A stretch of DNA of 64,000 nucleotides, from assembly GCA_011390575.1 (NCBI GenBank), contig JAABSE010000002.1:1-64000 (forward strand), written 5' to 3'. Positions within the stretch are counted from its first letter, which is position 1. Each line of letters opens with the position of its first letter. Below the pieces are notes generated by a model. That model made no database searches. It was not told the DNA's origin and saw nothing but the letters and a program-made list of their open reading frames with translations. Source of the DNA: Sphingobacteriia bacterium. Lineage in GTDB: Bacteria; Bacteroidota; Bacteroidia; Bacteroidales; UBA7960. A program made the translations under genes and the position numbers. Of this stretch, positions 37,946 through 48,199 are shown one piece after another.

Positions 37946-40174
37946 ATGGAAAACCAAGAGCTGCTTAACCCCGAATCTGACAAAAATAAAAAGACAGAAG
38001 GGGTAGAGAATCTGAATCCTGAACAGGAACAACAAAAGCCGGAAGAGACCCAAAACCAGGAGTCTCCTCAAACCGAAAGTGAATCTACTGCAACGGAGAA
38101 AAAAGAAGTACAAGAGACTTCGGAAGTCGCTGGCGACAAAGAAATTCCGGAGGCTGCTGAAGACAAAGAAACATTGGAACCTGTTGAAAGCAATGAAACT
38201 TCTGAAGCAATAGAAGAGAAAGAAACCCCGGAAGCTGTTGAGGAAAAAGAAAAATCCGAACCTGAAGTAATTGCTGAAAAGGAAGAAAGACCTGATGTTG
38301 AGCAGCAAGCTGAGAAGAAAACGGAGTCCGGAAAAACAGAAGCAGAACCCGTTAGGGACGCATCAGTAGAAGATGATGAAGACAATAATGAGGATGCGGA
38401 AGATCATACAGCACATGATGCTGACGAAAGCAGTGAAGCCGAAGATTTAACGGCAAAATACAACAGCTTATCCAAAGCTGAACTGGTAGAAGCAGTAGAA
38501 GCATTGGTAGAGAGTGATGATATCAATTATATCCGCAAGCATATTGGCTACATTAAGGTAGCTTTCAGGAATTATCTGAAGGAGGAAAGTGTAAGCGATT
38601 ACGAAAAAAATCTGAGTAAAACAGATCAGGGTGAAGATGAAGGCCAGGGTGAAAAACCTGTGGATGAACTCGCTGTTCGTTTTGATAAAGCTTTTGGTGT
38701 TTACAAGCACAAAAAGAGCATTTATGACCAGGCCGCAGAAAAACAGAAGCAGGACAATCTGAAAGAGAAAGAAGCCATCCTGGAAGAATTGCGCAGCCTG
38801 ATTGAGTCGGAGGAAGAGCTTAAAAAGACCTATGATGTTTTCAAGGAACTTCAGGACAAATGGCGCGAATTGGGGCCTGTTCCTCAGGGTGCAAAGAACA
38901 CACTGTGGAACAATTACCATTTCCTGGTTGAGAAGTTTTTCGACAAAGTAAAAATCAATAAAGAGCTAAGGGATCTGGATTTAAAAAAGAACCTTGAAGC
39001 CAAAACAGAGCTTTGCGAAAAGGCCGAAGAACTATTGCTGGAAACGTCCGTGAATAAGTCTTTCCAGAAATTACAAAAACTTCATGAAGCCTGGAAAGAA
39101 ACCGGCCCTGTCCCCAAAGACAAAAAGGATGAAATATGGGATCGGTTTAAAGCAGCCTCTGACACCTTGAACGATAGAAGACAAGCTTATTACGATTCTC
39201 TGAGAGAAGAACAGAACAAAAACTATTCAGCCAAGGTGCTTCTTTGCGAACAGGCCGAAGCGCTGTCTGAGTTTACCTCTGATTCACCCCGCAAATGGCA
39301 GGAAGCCACCGATAAAGTAAACGAGATTTTTAAAGTATGGAAAACCATTGGCTTTGCCCCCAAAAAAGTAAATGACGAGGTTTGGGTGAGGTTTCGTTCT
39401 GCTTTGGATTCTTTTTTCAAAAAGAAAAAAGACTTCTTCTTCCGTTACAAAGAAGATCAGACTGAGAATTATAATCAAAAGCTGAATTTGTGCGTGCAGG
39501 CTGAAGCCCTTAAAGACAGCGAGGATTGGAAACAAACCACCGATGAGCTGATTGCTCTTCAACAGCAATGGAAAAAGATAGGGCCGGTACCCAAAAAGTT
39601 CTCAGACAAAGTATGGAAACGATTCAGAGCAGCATGTGATGAATTTTTCCACAGAAAAGCAGATTATTTCTCCAATATTGGAGAGAAGCAGGAAGAAAAC
39701 CTCCGCAAGAAAAAGGAACTTATTGAAACGGTTAAATCATACGAGTACTCCCAGGACAACACAGAGAATCTCAATGTATTGAAGGATTTCCAGCGACAGT
39801 TTATGGAAATTGGTCATGTTCCTATTAAAGAAAAGGACAAAATACAAAATGAGTTCAGAAAGGTTGTCAATGAGCAGTTCGATAAACTTAATATCAGCCG
39901 CAAAGCCAAGTCAGCCATCGGATTTAAGAATAAAATAGAGAATCTGAAGAATTCACCCAATGCAGATAATATTATTTACAAGGAAAGAAACTTCCTTGTA
40001 AACAAAATCAATGGTTTGCAGAATGATATCAAATTGTGGGAAAATAATATCGGCTTCTTTGCTTCATCCAAAAAGGCCGATGTACTGAAGGCTGAGTTTG
40101 AGAAAAAGATTTCTGATGCCAGGGCAGATATTGCCATTTTGGAGGAAAAACTTAAAATACTCAATGCCTCCTGA
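37946..40174 (+). CDS. DUF349 repeat protein with long acidic N-terminus
   Basis: 742 residues. Residues 1-160 are a low-complexity, strongly acidic Glu/Pro/Thr-rich tract (EAAEDKE, EAVEEKE repeats). From about 230 onward come several DUF349 repeats, recognisable by W-K-x-I/L-G-P-V-P and WxRFR blocks (ELGPVPQGAKNTLWNNYHF, ETGPVPKDKKDEIWDRF, KIGPVPKKFSDKVWKRFR). Strongly helical, no membrane segment. The first ATG is 37946; the preceding TTG adds only one residue. Function unknown in Bacteroidota. Confidence 0.85.
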   Translation: MENQELLNPESDKNKKTEGVENLNPEQEQQKPEETQNQESPQTESESTATEKKEVQETSEVAGDKEIPEAAEDKETLEPVESNETSEAIEEKETPEAVEEKEKSEPEVIAEKEERPDVEQQAEKKTESGKTEAEPVRDASVEDDEDNNEDAEDHTAHDADESSEAEDLTAKYNSLSKAELVEAVEALVESDDINYIRKHIGYIKVAFRNYLKEESVSDYEKNLSKTDQGEDEGQGEKPVDELAVRFDKAFGVYKHKKSIYDQAAEKQKQDNLKEKEAILEELRSLIESEEELKKTYDVFKELQDKWRELGPVPQGAKNTLWNNYHFLVEKFFDKVKINKELRDLDLKKNLEAKTELCEKAEELLLETSVNKSFQKLQKLHEAWKETGPVPKDKKDEIWDRFKAASDTLNDRRQAYYDSLREEQNKNYSAKVLLCEQAEALSEFTSDSPRKWQEATDKVNEIFKVWKTIGFAPKKVNDEVWVRFRSALDSFFKKKKDFFFRYKEDQTENYNQKLNLCVQAEALKDSEDWKQTTDELIALQQQWKKIGPVPKKFSDKVWKRFRAACDEFFHRKADYFSNIGEKQEENLRKKKELIETVKSYEYSQDNTENLNVLKDFQRQFMEIGHVPIKEKDKIQNEFRKVVNEQFDKLNISRKAKSAIGFKNKIENLKNSPNADNIIYKERNFLVNKINGLQNDIKLWENNIGFFASSKKADVLKAEFEKKISDARADIAILEEKLKILNAS

Positions 40175-40369
40175 GCCTGATTCTTTTTTTGTGGTACGGT
40201 TTATGGTTAAATAAAACTGATTAAACAAAATTAGCCAAATATGAACCGAGCCATGACAATTATATTGACAAACACGCGGATGGTTATAATGCACACCGAG
40301 CTAAAAAAATTATGACTACTGGTTGTTGGCGAGCTCTATCTGACCGAATTAATAAAATTATAAACAGAT

Positions 40370-40433
40370 GAAATATCCACGATAATAGTTTTCGCAACAG
40401 ATACTTTTATTCGTGGATATTTCGTTTTTTTTT
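40370..40433 (+). terminator. Hairpin with T-tract between DUF349 and outer-membrane protein genes
   Basis: GAAATATCCACG (40370-40381) and its perfect complement (40412-40423) flank a 30-base loop and are followed by GTTTTTTTTT. It is terminator-like but lies about 200 bases after the DUF349 stop and ends 24 bases before the next ATG. The loop holds a promoter-like TACTTTTA, so it could also act as a leader element. Confidence 0.5.
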
Positions 40434-40456
40434 CAGTAAGAATTAAATTCAAAAAA

Positions 40457-41077
40457 ATGAAAAAGACATTCTTGTTTTTCTTATTGCTGGGAGTGATGCA
40501 TGTATCACAGGCTCAGTTTTCCTTTGGTTTGCGTGGAGGTATGAATTTCAGCCGATTACCCTCCAATACTTATGAGCTGGGTAACGCACAAACCCGTATC
40601 AAAACCATCAATGAGTCCTATACCGGTTTTCATGCAGGAGTCATGGCGCAGATTTCTCTTATGGGAGTATTTATAATGCCGGAACTTTTGTTTGTATCCA
40701 CAGGGCATGATTTGGTTCTTGAGCGTGAGGGAGAACCTGACAGTTTTTTCCAGCAGAAGTTTTCGCACCTCGACATTCCGGTAATAGTAGGGGCAAAAAT
40801 CGGCCCACTGAGAGCAGGACTTGGGCCTGTGGCCAGTATTTTGCTTGATAGCTCCTCGGGTTTATCTTCTGAAGAGTCTGGTTTCAGGGAGCGTTTTAAA
40901 CCTGCCACCTATGGTTTTCAATTAGGAGCCGGAATGAATCTTGGCAATATTGCCCTGGATCTGAAATATCAGTTCGGACTCAGTGACCTGGGAGATGGAA
41001 TCGAAATTGGCGAGACTACTTATAACTTTGATTCCCGCCCCCGACAAATCATATTCAGCATTGGGTTGTTGTTTTGA
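40457..41077 (+). CDS. Outer-membrane beta-barrel protein (PorT/porin-like family)
   Basis: 206 residues: signal peptide ending VSQAQ, then alternating strands typical of Bacteroidota OMP_b-brl_2 proteins, opening with FSFGLRGGMNFSRL and closing with RPRQIIFSIGLLF (C-terminal aromatic). Probably an eight-strand barrel in the outer membrane; role unknown. Confidence 0.82.
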   Translation: MKKTFLFFLLLGVMHVSQAQFSFGLRGGMNFSRLPSNTYELGNAQTRIKTINESYTGFHAGVMAQISLMGVFIMPELLFVSTGHDLVLEREGEPDSFFQQKFSHLDIPVIVGAKIGPLRAGLGPVASILLDSSSGLSSEESGFRERFKPATYGFQLGAGMNLGNIALDLKYQFGLSDLGDGIEIGETTYNFDSRPRQIIFSIGLLF

Positions 41078-41151
41078 TTTTTTGCGCTCCCGGTAGTAAT
41101 CTTTAGAAAACACATTAAGTCGTTTCCTGCTTTGGGAGACGGCTTTTTCTA

Positions 41152-41289
41152 TAGGGCCTGCTGAAAACTAACGAAAAGAACGTGCAAAGTTTTGAATAAA
41201 GAATCATTAAAATCCTTGCATATAAACCCTATCTTGTATATTGTATAGAATTGGTATACCTTCAATTAAGTGTTTTTCAGCAGGCCCTA
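41152..41289. mobile_element. MITE-like element with 14-17 base terminal inverted repeats
   Basis: ATAGGGCCTGCTGAAAA at 41151-41167 recurs inverted at 41273-41289. Taking GGGCC as the terminus, the element is 41154-41287 (134 bases), flanked by TA on both sides, consistent with a TA target duplication. It is too short to encode a transposase; the interior is AT-rich and without a frame. The right end abuts the adjacent gene: the last base of that gene's TAG stop is the first base of the element. Confidence 0.7.
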
Positions 41290-42501
41290 TCTGAAGGTAA
41301 TTGCTTTAACAGGCGATATTCTTGCTATGATGTAACTGGGCATAATCAGCATGGTCATGCAAATGGCAAAAGTACCGGCATTTAATAGCAAAATATAGAG
41401 GAGATTCAGTTCGATGGGCACAACATTTACAAAGTAAGATTCCTGCGAAAGGGTTATAAACCCGAATTGTTGTTGCAATAATCCCAGCCCTATTCCCAGC
41501 AAATTCCCCAAAATCATCCCTCTTGCAATCAAAAAACCTGCATGATACAGGAATACTCTCTGTATTACCTTATTACTGGCCCCCAGGGCTTTGAGTATCC
41601 CTATCAGATTGGTCTTTTCCAGCACTGAGATAAGAAGGGTGGTAATCATATTTATACCTGCTACCAATACCACAATAATTATAATAACGTATACATTCAT
41701 ATCCAGCAAAGCCAGCCAGTCGAAGATTTGTGGATAGATTTCACCAATGGTTCTGGAGTTAAGTGTATAAGGAATGATGTCCTGAACTTTCTCATTGAAT
41801 TGATCGAGTTTCCGGAAATTTTCGAGTACAATACCAAATCCCCCCACCTGGTCTGCTTCCCAGTTGTTAAGCCTTTGGGCATGCTGAATATCGCCCAGCA
41901 CAAAGATTTTATCTAACTCTTCCAGTCCCGTTTCGTATATGCCCGATATGGTAAACCTGCGCACACGGGGAGGATCCTGGATGAAGTACAATAAGATGTC
42001 ATCGCCGGTGGTAAGGTTCAGCAAACGGGAAACATATGCTGAAATGATGATATCGTCACTTCTTATGCTATCATGGTAAAGGGTAATGATTCCATCTATC
42101 ATCCGGTTACTGAAAAAATCCCAGTCGTAATCACTGCCTACCCCTTTAAATATAACACCATGAATTTCATCTTCGGTTTTTATGATGCCGGGTTTGGTAG
42201 AGAATGCATGGATATTTTTTATGCCTGGGGTTTGGGCCAGATCTTCATAGAAGGGCTGATCTTTGCTTACAGGTTGGATCTCATAAGAAATGTTGTAGTC
42301 GAAATTGTTAATCTGAATATGGGAGCCAAACCCGATGGCTTTACTCTTGATTTCATTCTGGAAACCAGTCACCACAGCTACTGCAAGAATCATTACTGTA
42401 AGGCCCAGGGAAATAGAGAGTATGGCAATCAATTTTACCAGCCCGGTAAGGTTTTTCTTTTCGGCACCCATCCTGCGGGCTATAAAAAACGGGGTGTTCA
42501 A
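41287..42501 (-). CDS. LolC/LolE-type ABC transporter permease, TTG start
   Basis: 404-residue FtsX-type permease of a lipoprotein-release system. Four membrane helices: one near 22-46 (LIAILSISLGLTVMILAVAVV), then a periplasmic domain of about 220 residues, then three near 270-300, 315-345 and 365-390. MNTPFFIARRMG at the N-terminus and ARISPVKAITFR at the C-terminus are family-typical. The start codon is TTG 42501; no in-frame ATG lies nearby. The partner ATPase is not in view. Its stop codon is completed by the MITE-like element. Confidence 0.87.
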   Translation of the reverse strand: MNTPFFIARRMGAEKKNLTGLVKLIAILSISLGLTVMILAVAVVTGFQNEIKSKAIGFGSHIQINNFDYNISYEIQPVSKDQPFYEDLAQTPGIKNIHAFSTKPGIIKTEDEIHGVIFKGVGSDYDWDFFSNRMIDGIITLYHDSIRSDDIIISAYVSRLLNLTTGDDILLYFIQDPPRVRRFTISGIYETGLEELDKIFVLGDIQHAQRLNNWEADQVGGFGIVLENFRKLDQFNEKVQDIIPYTLNSRTIGEIYPQIFDWLALLDMNVYVIIIIVVLVAGINMITTLLISVLEKTNLIGILKALGASNKVIQRVFLYHAGFLIARGMILGNLLGIGLGLLQQQFGFITLSQESYFVNVVPIELNLLYILLLNAGTFAICMTMLIMPSYIIARISPVKAITFR

Positions 42502-42741
42502 TGCAAAAGGAGTTTTAGGTTCTTATCCGGGTTTCTATTATTGTTGTGCAAAAATAGGAATTATTCTGTTGGTTTTTTGGGCAACCCAGCATTATACAAA
42601 TTCTCTTTTATAAAACACCTGCAACCTTTGATTCTGAATCAACTGGCAAAATATTAAAAATGTATTAAAAATTCAGTATGTATAACTTCAGAATATTATG
42701 TATCAGCCAGGTTTATCGGTGGCACAATAACTCTTAAAACA

Positions 42742-42773
42742 TTTGATTTTCAGGGGTTAATTCGTTATATTCG
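42742..42773 (+). promoter_or_regulatory. Promoter of the eRF1-family gene
   Basis: TTTG (42742-42745), 20 bases, TATATTCG (42766-42773), near the TTTG / TAnnTTTG consensus, 33 bases before the ATG. The 304-base gap 42502-42805 otherwise shows no feature. Confidence 0.4.
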
Positions 42774-42805
42774 TCAGGTGATTTTTAATTTTAAAATACA
42801 AAAAT

Positions 42806-43876
42806 ATGGACAAGCAATTATTGAACAGCTTGATGCAGGTGAAAGAGTATCCTTGTGTCTCAATTCTTTTTCCCACCCATCGAACAGCACCGGATAACCA
42901 GAAGAATGCCATTCGGTTAAAAAAGATGGTGCGGGAAGCCAGTGACAGACTGGAACAGGAGCTTGGGAAAAAAGAAGCCAAAGACTGGATTGATAAAATA
43001 CAAACTCTTGCTGCCAGGGTAGATATCAGCAGAACGCTGGACGGACTGGCCCTTTTTGTCAGTAAAGAGGTGTCGCAGCAGGTAGATATTCCATTCAGAG
43101 TAAGAGAACGATTGATTATTGACAAAACTTTTGCTACCCGTGATTTAATCAGAGGAGTAAACAGGGCAACCCATTATTATATTCTTGATTTAAGTTTGTT
43201 CAGGGCCCGGTTGATCTCGTGTTTCAGGGATCAGGCCACCGAAGTTACCGAAAACGGGTTTCCGGTTCAAAGCGAGTTTACGGAGCTGGAACTTAATCCC
43301 ACTGACTTTGCCAAAGAAAAGGAAAAGCAAATAAAAGAGTTCTTCAACAAGGTTGACAAGGTGTTTCTGAGCAAATATCATGTTGAACCTACCCGGCTGG
43401 TCTTGGCGGGTGTGCAGAAAAACCTGGCTCTTTACCGTGATGTAACCGATGCAAAGGACATAATATTCGGCCAACTCGAAGGAAACTACGAGGCCATGTC
43501 GGCCCATGATCTTGGGAAAAAAGTCTGGGAGATAGTGCGTGAAAAAACCAAAAAAGAGAGGCACTCGGCATTGAATGAGATGCAGAGAGCAATAAGTGCA
43601 AATAAGCTGGCTTCTGGTATATCGGAGGTATGGCGTCTGGCCAATGAAGGTCGTATAAGCACGCTGGTTGCCGAACAGGAGTTTCACATCCCTGCCGGAC
43701 TGGAAGAAAATAATACCCTGGTGCTGGATACGAGCAATCTGCCGGAAAATAAAATTATGCCCGATGCAGTAGACGAGGTAGCAGAAATTGTGATGGAAAA
43801 AGGAGGAAAGATTGTGTTTGTAGATGATGGTACCCTGGGCAACCACCACAAGATTGCTGCTATTTTAAGGTATTGA
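42806..43876 (+). CDS. Bacterial archaeo-eukaryotic release-factor family protein (Balon-like)
   Basis: 356-residue protein of three-domain eRF1/Pelota-like build. Start MDKQLLNSLMQVKEYPCVSILFPTHRT; centre with NPTDFAKEKEKQIKEFFNKVDKVF and PTRLVLAGVQKNLALYRDV; C-terminal L7Ae-like part with EGRISTLVAEQEFHIPAG and GGKIVFVDDGTLGNHHKIAAILRY. Bacterial members include Balon, a ribosome hibernation factor that enters the A site. No GGQ loop is visible, so peptide release is unlikely. It converges with clpB, a stress chaperone, and shares its terminator. Confidence 0.72.
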   Translation: MDKQLLNSLMQVKEYPCVSILFPTHRTAPDNQKNAIRLKKMVREASDRLEQELGKKEAKDWIDKIQTLAARVDISRTLDGLALFVSKEVSQQVDIPFRVRERLIIDKTFATRDLIRGVNRATHYYILDLSLFRARLISCFRDQATEVTENGFPVQSEFTELELNPTDFAKEKEKQIKEFFNKVDKVFLSKYHVEPTRLVLAGVQKNLALYRDVTDAKDIIFGQLEGNYEAMSAHDLGKKVWEIVREKTKKERHSALNEMQRAISANKLASGISEVWRLANEGRISTLVAEQEFHIPAGLEENNTLVLDTSNLPENKIMPDAVDEVAEIVMEKGGKIVFVDDGTLGNHHKIAAILRY

Positions 43877-43911
43877 TAGCATTGCATGATAACGAAGTTT
43901 TAGTTTAGCGC

Positions 43912-43971
43912 AAAGGGATAAAACAGACCGGTTTCAGTTGTAACGACGGCTTTGTTTTATCCCTTTTTTTG
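43912..43971. terminator. Bidirectional terminator between the eRF1-family gene and clpB
   Basis: Perfect 14-base stem AAAGGGATAAAACA with its complement at 43953-43966, 27-base loop, T-run on the plus strand and A-run before the stem that serves the minus strand. Confidence 0.75.
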
Positions 43972-43992
43972 TTTCAGTTTTTGTACCCTCTT

Positions 43993-46590
43993 CTAGGTTT
44001 CATTTACAAATTCCAGTTCATCATCCTTAACGCGAATGTTGATAACAGAATCCCGCATGATACTACCTGCCAGAATTTCTTTGGAAAGTCTGTTAAGGAT
44101 GGTTTTCTGAATAGCTCTTTTCAGTGGTCTTGCCCCATATTGTGGGTCGAAACCTGTCTTTGCTATCCAGGCAAGGGCAGGTTCTGACGTTTTTAGGGTA
44201 ATACCATTGTCAGCCAGCATTTCTGCCACCTTTTCCATCTGTAACCTTACTATTTCTTTCAATTCATCAAAAACCAGAGGCTTGAACATGATTATCTCAT
44301 CAATTCGGTTGAGAAATTCCGGGCGGATGGTTTTCTTGAGAATCATGGATACCTCTTTGCGGGTTTGCTCAATGATTTCTTCATAATTACTATCATTCGT
44401 TTTTTCGAAGTTCTCCTGTATCAATGATGACCCAATATTGGAGGTCATGATGATAATTGTATTTTTGAAGTCAGCCGTGCGTCCCTTGTTATCCGTAAGT
44501 CGTCCCTCATCAAGAACCTGAAGCAGGATATTGAACACATCGGGGTGGGCCTTCTCAATTTCATCTAGCAATACCACCGAATATGGTTTCCTTCTCACCG
44601 CTTCGGTGAGTTGACCGCTTTCTTCGTACCCAACATATCCGGGAGGTGCACCAATGAGCCGGCTTACCGTATGCCTTTCCTGGTATTCAGACATGTCAAT
44701 GCGCACCATGGCATTTTCATCATTAAAAAGAAACTCAGCCAGGGCTCTTGCCAGTTCGGTTTTTCCCACTCCTGTAGTTCCCAGAAAGATAAAGGAACCA
44801 ATGGGACGTTTATAATCCTGCAGGCCCGCACGACTGCGCCTGATGGCATCGGACACGGCCCCGATAGCTTCCTGCTGACCCACTACTCTCTTGTGAAGCT
44901 CATCTTCCAGGCTCAGTAATTTTTCTCTTTCGCTCTGCAGCATGCGGCTTACAGGTATTCTCGTCCATCTCGATACCACATCGGCAATATCTTCCGAAGT
45001 AACTTCTTCCTTGATCATGGGATTGTCGGATTGCATTTCCTGAAGTTTCTCTTTCAGCTTTTCGAGTTTCTCTTCGGTGGCTTTCATATGGCCGTAACGA
45101 ATCTCGGCTACCTTACCAAAATCCCCGTTTCTTTCGGCCTGTTCGGCTTCGAGCTTCAGTTGCTCAATGGCTTTTTTCTGGCTCTGGATACCTTCTACAA
45201 CTTCTTTTTCGCTTTCCCAACGCGCTTTCAACAGGTTTTTTTCTTCGTAAAGATTGGCCAGTATTTCGTTGAGTTCCTTAAGTTTCAGTTCATCCTTTTC
45301 TCTCTTGATGGCTTCTTTTTCAATTTCCAGTTGACGGATCTTTCTTTCCGCTTCATCAAGCTCTTCGGGAACAGAATTCATCTCCAGCCTCATCTTCGAT
45401 GCGGCTTCATCAATGAGGTCAATGGCTTTGTCCGGTAGGAAGCGATCCGTGATGTAGCGTTGTGAGAGGTCTACGGCAGCCACAATGGCTTCATCCTTGA
45501 TTCTTACCTGGTGATGGGTTTCATAGCGTTCTTTGAGCCCCCTGAGAATAGAAATTGCATCCGGACGGTTCGGTTCATCTACCGACACCGTTTGGAAACG
45601 TCTTTCCAGTGCTTTGTCTTTTTCAAAATATCGCTGGTATTCTTTAAGGGTGGTTGCCCCTATGGCACGCAATTCTCCACGGGCCAGTGCCGGTTTCAGG
45701 ATGTTGGCGGCATCCATGGCACCTTCGCCACTGCCTCCGGCACCCACCAGGGTATGAATCTCGTCGATAAACAAAACAACCTCGCCTTCAGATGAAACTA
45801 CCTCTTTGATTACTCCCTTCAGACGCTCTTCGAACTCGCCTTTATACTTGGCTCCGGCTATCAGGGCTCCCATATCAAGGCTGAAAATCTTTTTGGATTT
45901 AAGATTCTCGGGTACATCGCCGTTAACAATCCGATGGGCAAGGCCTTCTGCAATAGCCGTTTTGCCTACACCTGGTTCGCCAATCAAAATGGGGTTGTTT
46001 TTGGTACGTCGGGAAAGAATCTGAAGAATCCGTCGGATTTCTTCGTCACGGCCTATTACAGGGTCCAGTTTCCCGGAAATGGCGTCCTGATTTAAATCTC
46101 TGGCATATTTGCCAAGGGCATTAAAGCTTTCTTCTGCTGACTGGCTGGTTACTTTTGAACCTTTTCGCAGCTCCTGGATGGCTTGTTTGAGATCCTTCTC
46201 GTTCAATCCACTGTCTTTCATAAGGGTAGAGGTATTGTCTTTCCCTTTTAGCAATGCCAGCAGCAGGTGTTCGATGCTGATAAATTCATCGCCCAGGTCT
46301 TTTGACTGGCGCAATGCATTTTGCAGGGTTTGGTTGGTTTCCTGAGAAAGGTAAACGTTTCCGCCAGTAACTTTGGGGTAGGATTCCAGAACCCTGTCGA
46401 TAACCTGGATGAGCGTCTGCACGTTTACATTGCATTTTTTCAGAAGAAATGGGCTTACGCTATTATCGGCTGTAAGAATACCTTTGAGCAAGTGGCTGTT
46501 TTCCACTGCCTGGTGCTGAAATCCCATGGCAATTTCCTGTGCCTTCTGAAGGGCTTCCTGTGATTTTAATGTGAAATTGTCTGTGGTCAT
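43993..46590 (-). CDS. clpB: ClpB disaggregase
   Basis: 865-residue AAA+ chaperone that, with DnaK, rescues aggregated proteins. An N-terminal Clp repeat domain ([23 protein letters not shown]) precedes NBD1 with GEPGVGKTA and DEIHTLVG, a coiled-coil M domain near 410-530 ([22 protein letters not shown]), and NBD2 with GTTGVGKTE and [13 protein letters not shown] 46590 matches the family start; a GTG 66 bases upstream would add an unmatched extension. Ends in a D2-small domain, no substrate-recognition tail oddity seen. Confidence 0.96.
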   Translation of the reverse strand: MTTDNFTLKSQEALQKAQEIAMGFQHQAVENSHLLKGILTADNSVSPFLLKKCNVNVQTLIQVIDRVLESYPKVTGGNVYLSQETNQTLQNALRQSKDLGDEFISIEHLLLALLKGKDNTSTLMKDSGLNEKDLKQAIQELRKGSKVTSQSAEESFNALGKYARDLNQDAISGKLDPVIGRDEEIRRILQILSRRTKNNPILIGEPGVGKTAIAEGLAHRIVNGDVPENLKSKKIFSLDMGALIAGAKYKGEFEERLKGVIKEVVSSEGEVVLFIDEIHTLVGAGGSGEGAMDAANILKPALARGELRAIGATTLKEYQRYFEKDKALERRFQTVSVDEPNRPDAISILRGLKERYETHHQVRIKDEAIVAAVDLSQRYITDRFLPDKAIDLIDEAASKMRLEMNSVPEELDEAERKIRQLEIEKEAIKREKDELKLKELNEILANLYEEKNLLKARWESEKEVVEGIQSQKKAIEQLKLEAEQAERNGDFGKVAEIRYGHMKATEEKLEKLKEKLQEMQSDNPMIKEEVTSEDIADVVSRWTRIPVSRMLQSEREKLLSLEDELHKRVVGQQEAIGAVSDAIRRSRAGLQDYKRPIGSFIFLGTTGVGKTELARALAEFLFNDENAMVRIDMSEYQERHTVSRLIGAPPGYVGYEESGQLTEAVRRKPYSVVLLDEIEKAHPDVFNILLQVLDEGRLTDNKGRTADFKNTIIIMTSNIGSSLIQENFEKTNDSNYEEIIEQTRKEVSMILKKTIRPEFLNRIDEIIMFKPLVFDELKEIVRLQMEKVAEMLADNGITLKTSEPALAWIAKTGFDPQYGARPLKRAIQKTILNRLSKEILAGSIMRDSVINIRVKDDELEFVNET

Positions 46591-46704
46591 ATTATCTTGG
46601 CGTTTAGTATTATTATAGTTTTTTAAGAAAAAGTCTTTTTTATTATCAACACCCACTTTACATCAAAATATAAACCATTGATGAAGCCGGAAGATTTTAA
46701 GTCA

Positions 46705-46738
46705 AAATGGCATTTTCGTCTATTTACAAATGCCATTT
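46705..46738. promoter_or_regulatory. Perfect 11-base inverted repeat between clpB and the symporter gene
   Basis: AAATGGCATTT and AAATGCCATTT flank a 12-base spacer in the 343-base divergent region, 115 bases before clpB. No CIRCE element is visible, so this is the best candidate for a clpB or symporter operator. A second symmetry, ATTGTT-ctttgc-AACAAT, lies near 46804-46821. Confidence 0.4.
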
Positions 46739-46933
46739 TTTCAGTATTTGAGAAAAGCAAAAATTATTGCTTTGTCAAAGAGATAGTTTTTGTATTATTG
46801 CCGATTGTTCTTTGCAACAATGAGAACTAAAAAAGGTAAACCTTGTTTGAAAACCATATAGTAAAGTGGCAGTAAAGGTTTGACAAAAAAATATTTGGGC
46901 TTTGTCCATTTTAAACCTTAATTTAACGAGCTT

Positions 46934-48151
46934 ATGTTGAGTAAAATACAATTACACTGGCAAATTTTTATCGCCCTTTTACTGGCAATTGTTTTCGGAA
47001 TTTTATTGCCGGATCAGGTGGGCTACGTTACCTGGATGGGAGATGTATTCCTCAGGGCGTTGCGAATGATTATCATTCCCCTGATTTTCGCATCGATTGT
47101 TTCCGGAGTAACCGGCATTGGGAGCAGTGAGAATTTAGGACGAATGAGTTTAAAAACCATTTCTTATTATATGCTTACCAGCTTGTTTGCTATCGTAACC
47201 GGTCTTATTCTGGTAAATCTGATCAAACCGGGAGTAGGGGCAGATCTGGGGTTAAGCCAGGTGGTAATGGAACTGGACGCTACGACAGATAGCTTTGGAC
47301 AAACCCTGATAAAAATTATACCAACCAATATCATTGATGCCATGGCCAGGGGCGATTTGCCGGCAATTATTTTCTTTGCTATTTTCTTTGGCTTTTTTAC
47401 CACCAAAGTAGATAAAAGATACAGTGCTCCCATCATTGACTTCTTTAATGCAGTCTTTGAAATAATGATGAGCATTACCATGTTTGTGATCAAGTTTACT
47501 CCCTTGGGGGTATTTGCTATTGTAGCCGGTCTGATTGCCGAACAATCAGATAACCTGCTTGCTGTATTCGGAAGGTTGGGCATATATATGTTGACCGTGA
47601 TTGGAGCATTATCCATCCATGCTTTTATCACTCTGCCTTTACTGCTGAGGATTCTGGGGCGTTCCAATCCGGTAAAACATGCACGGGGCATGTCGGTGCC
47701 ACTGCTTACTGCTTTTTCTACTTCCAGCAGCAGCGCCACCTTGCCTTTAACCATGGAAGCTGTAGAATTTAAAAGTGGTGTTTCCAATAAGACTACCAGC
47801 TTTGTTTTGCCCCTTGGAGCCACCATCAATATGGATGGCACTGCTTTGTATCAGTGTGTTGCGGTATTATTTATTGCGCAGGCTTATGGTATTGAGATGG
47901 GCATACTTCAGCAGATTATTATTGTCATTACAGCTTTGTTGGCATCCATCGGGGCGGCCGGAATTCCTATGGCCGGGTTGGTGATTATGACTATCATACT
48001 TTCAGCGGTGGGGTTACCGCTGGAAGGTATCGGTTTGATTCTGGCAGTAGATCGTATCCTGGATATGTTCAGGACTGCCGTAAATGTATGGAGTGATAGC
48101 TGCGGTGCAGTGATTATTGCCAAAAGTGAGGGGGAAGTGACGAACGTGTAA
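46934..48151 (+). CDS. Dicarboxylate/amino acid:cation symporter (DAACS/SDF family)
   Basis: 405-residue glutamate-transporter-fold importer with eight helices and two hairpin loops. The serine-rich hairpin TAFSTSSSSATLPLTME (near 257-273), PLGATINMDGTALYQCVAVLFIAQ (near 295-318) and DRILDMFRTAVNVWSDSCGAVI (near 375-396) are the substrate and cation sites. The Arg in MFRTAVNVWSD resembles the glutamate/aspartate group. Couples uptake to Na+ or H+. A perfect terminator palindrome follows. Confidence 0.93.
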   Translation: MLSKIQLHWQIFIALLLAIVFGILLPDQVGYVTWMGDVFLRALRMIIIPLIFASIVSGVTGIGSSENLGRMSLKTISYYMLTSLFAIVTGLILVNLIKPGVGADLGLSQVVMELDATTDSFGQTLIKIIPTNIIDAMARGDLPAIIFFAIFFGFFTTKVDKRYSAPIIDFFNAVFEIMMSITMFVIKFTPLGVFAIVAGLIAEQSDNLLAVFGRLGIYMLTVIGALSIHAFITLPLLLRILGRSNPVKHARGMSVPLLTAFSTSSSSATLPLTMEAVEFKSGVSNKTTSFVLPLGATINMDGTALYQCVAVLFIAQAYGIEMGILQQIIIVITALLASIGAAGIPMAGLVIMTIILSAVGLPLEGIGLILAVDRILDMFRTAVNVWSDSCGAVIIAKSEGEVTNV

Positions 48152-48199
48152 GAGATAGAATATTAAGTGATTGTGAATAATCAATAGAATTGAAAATGT

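Noticed and set aside
40370-40433. Hairpin considered as a riboswitch
   Set aside because: A simple stem with a T-tract; no conserved riboswitch core is recognisable.
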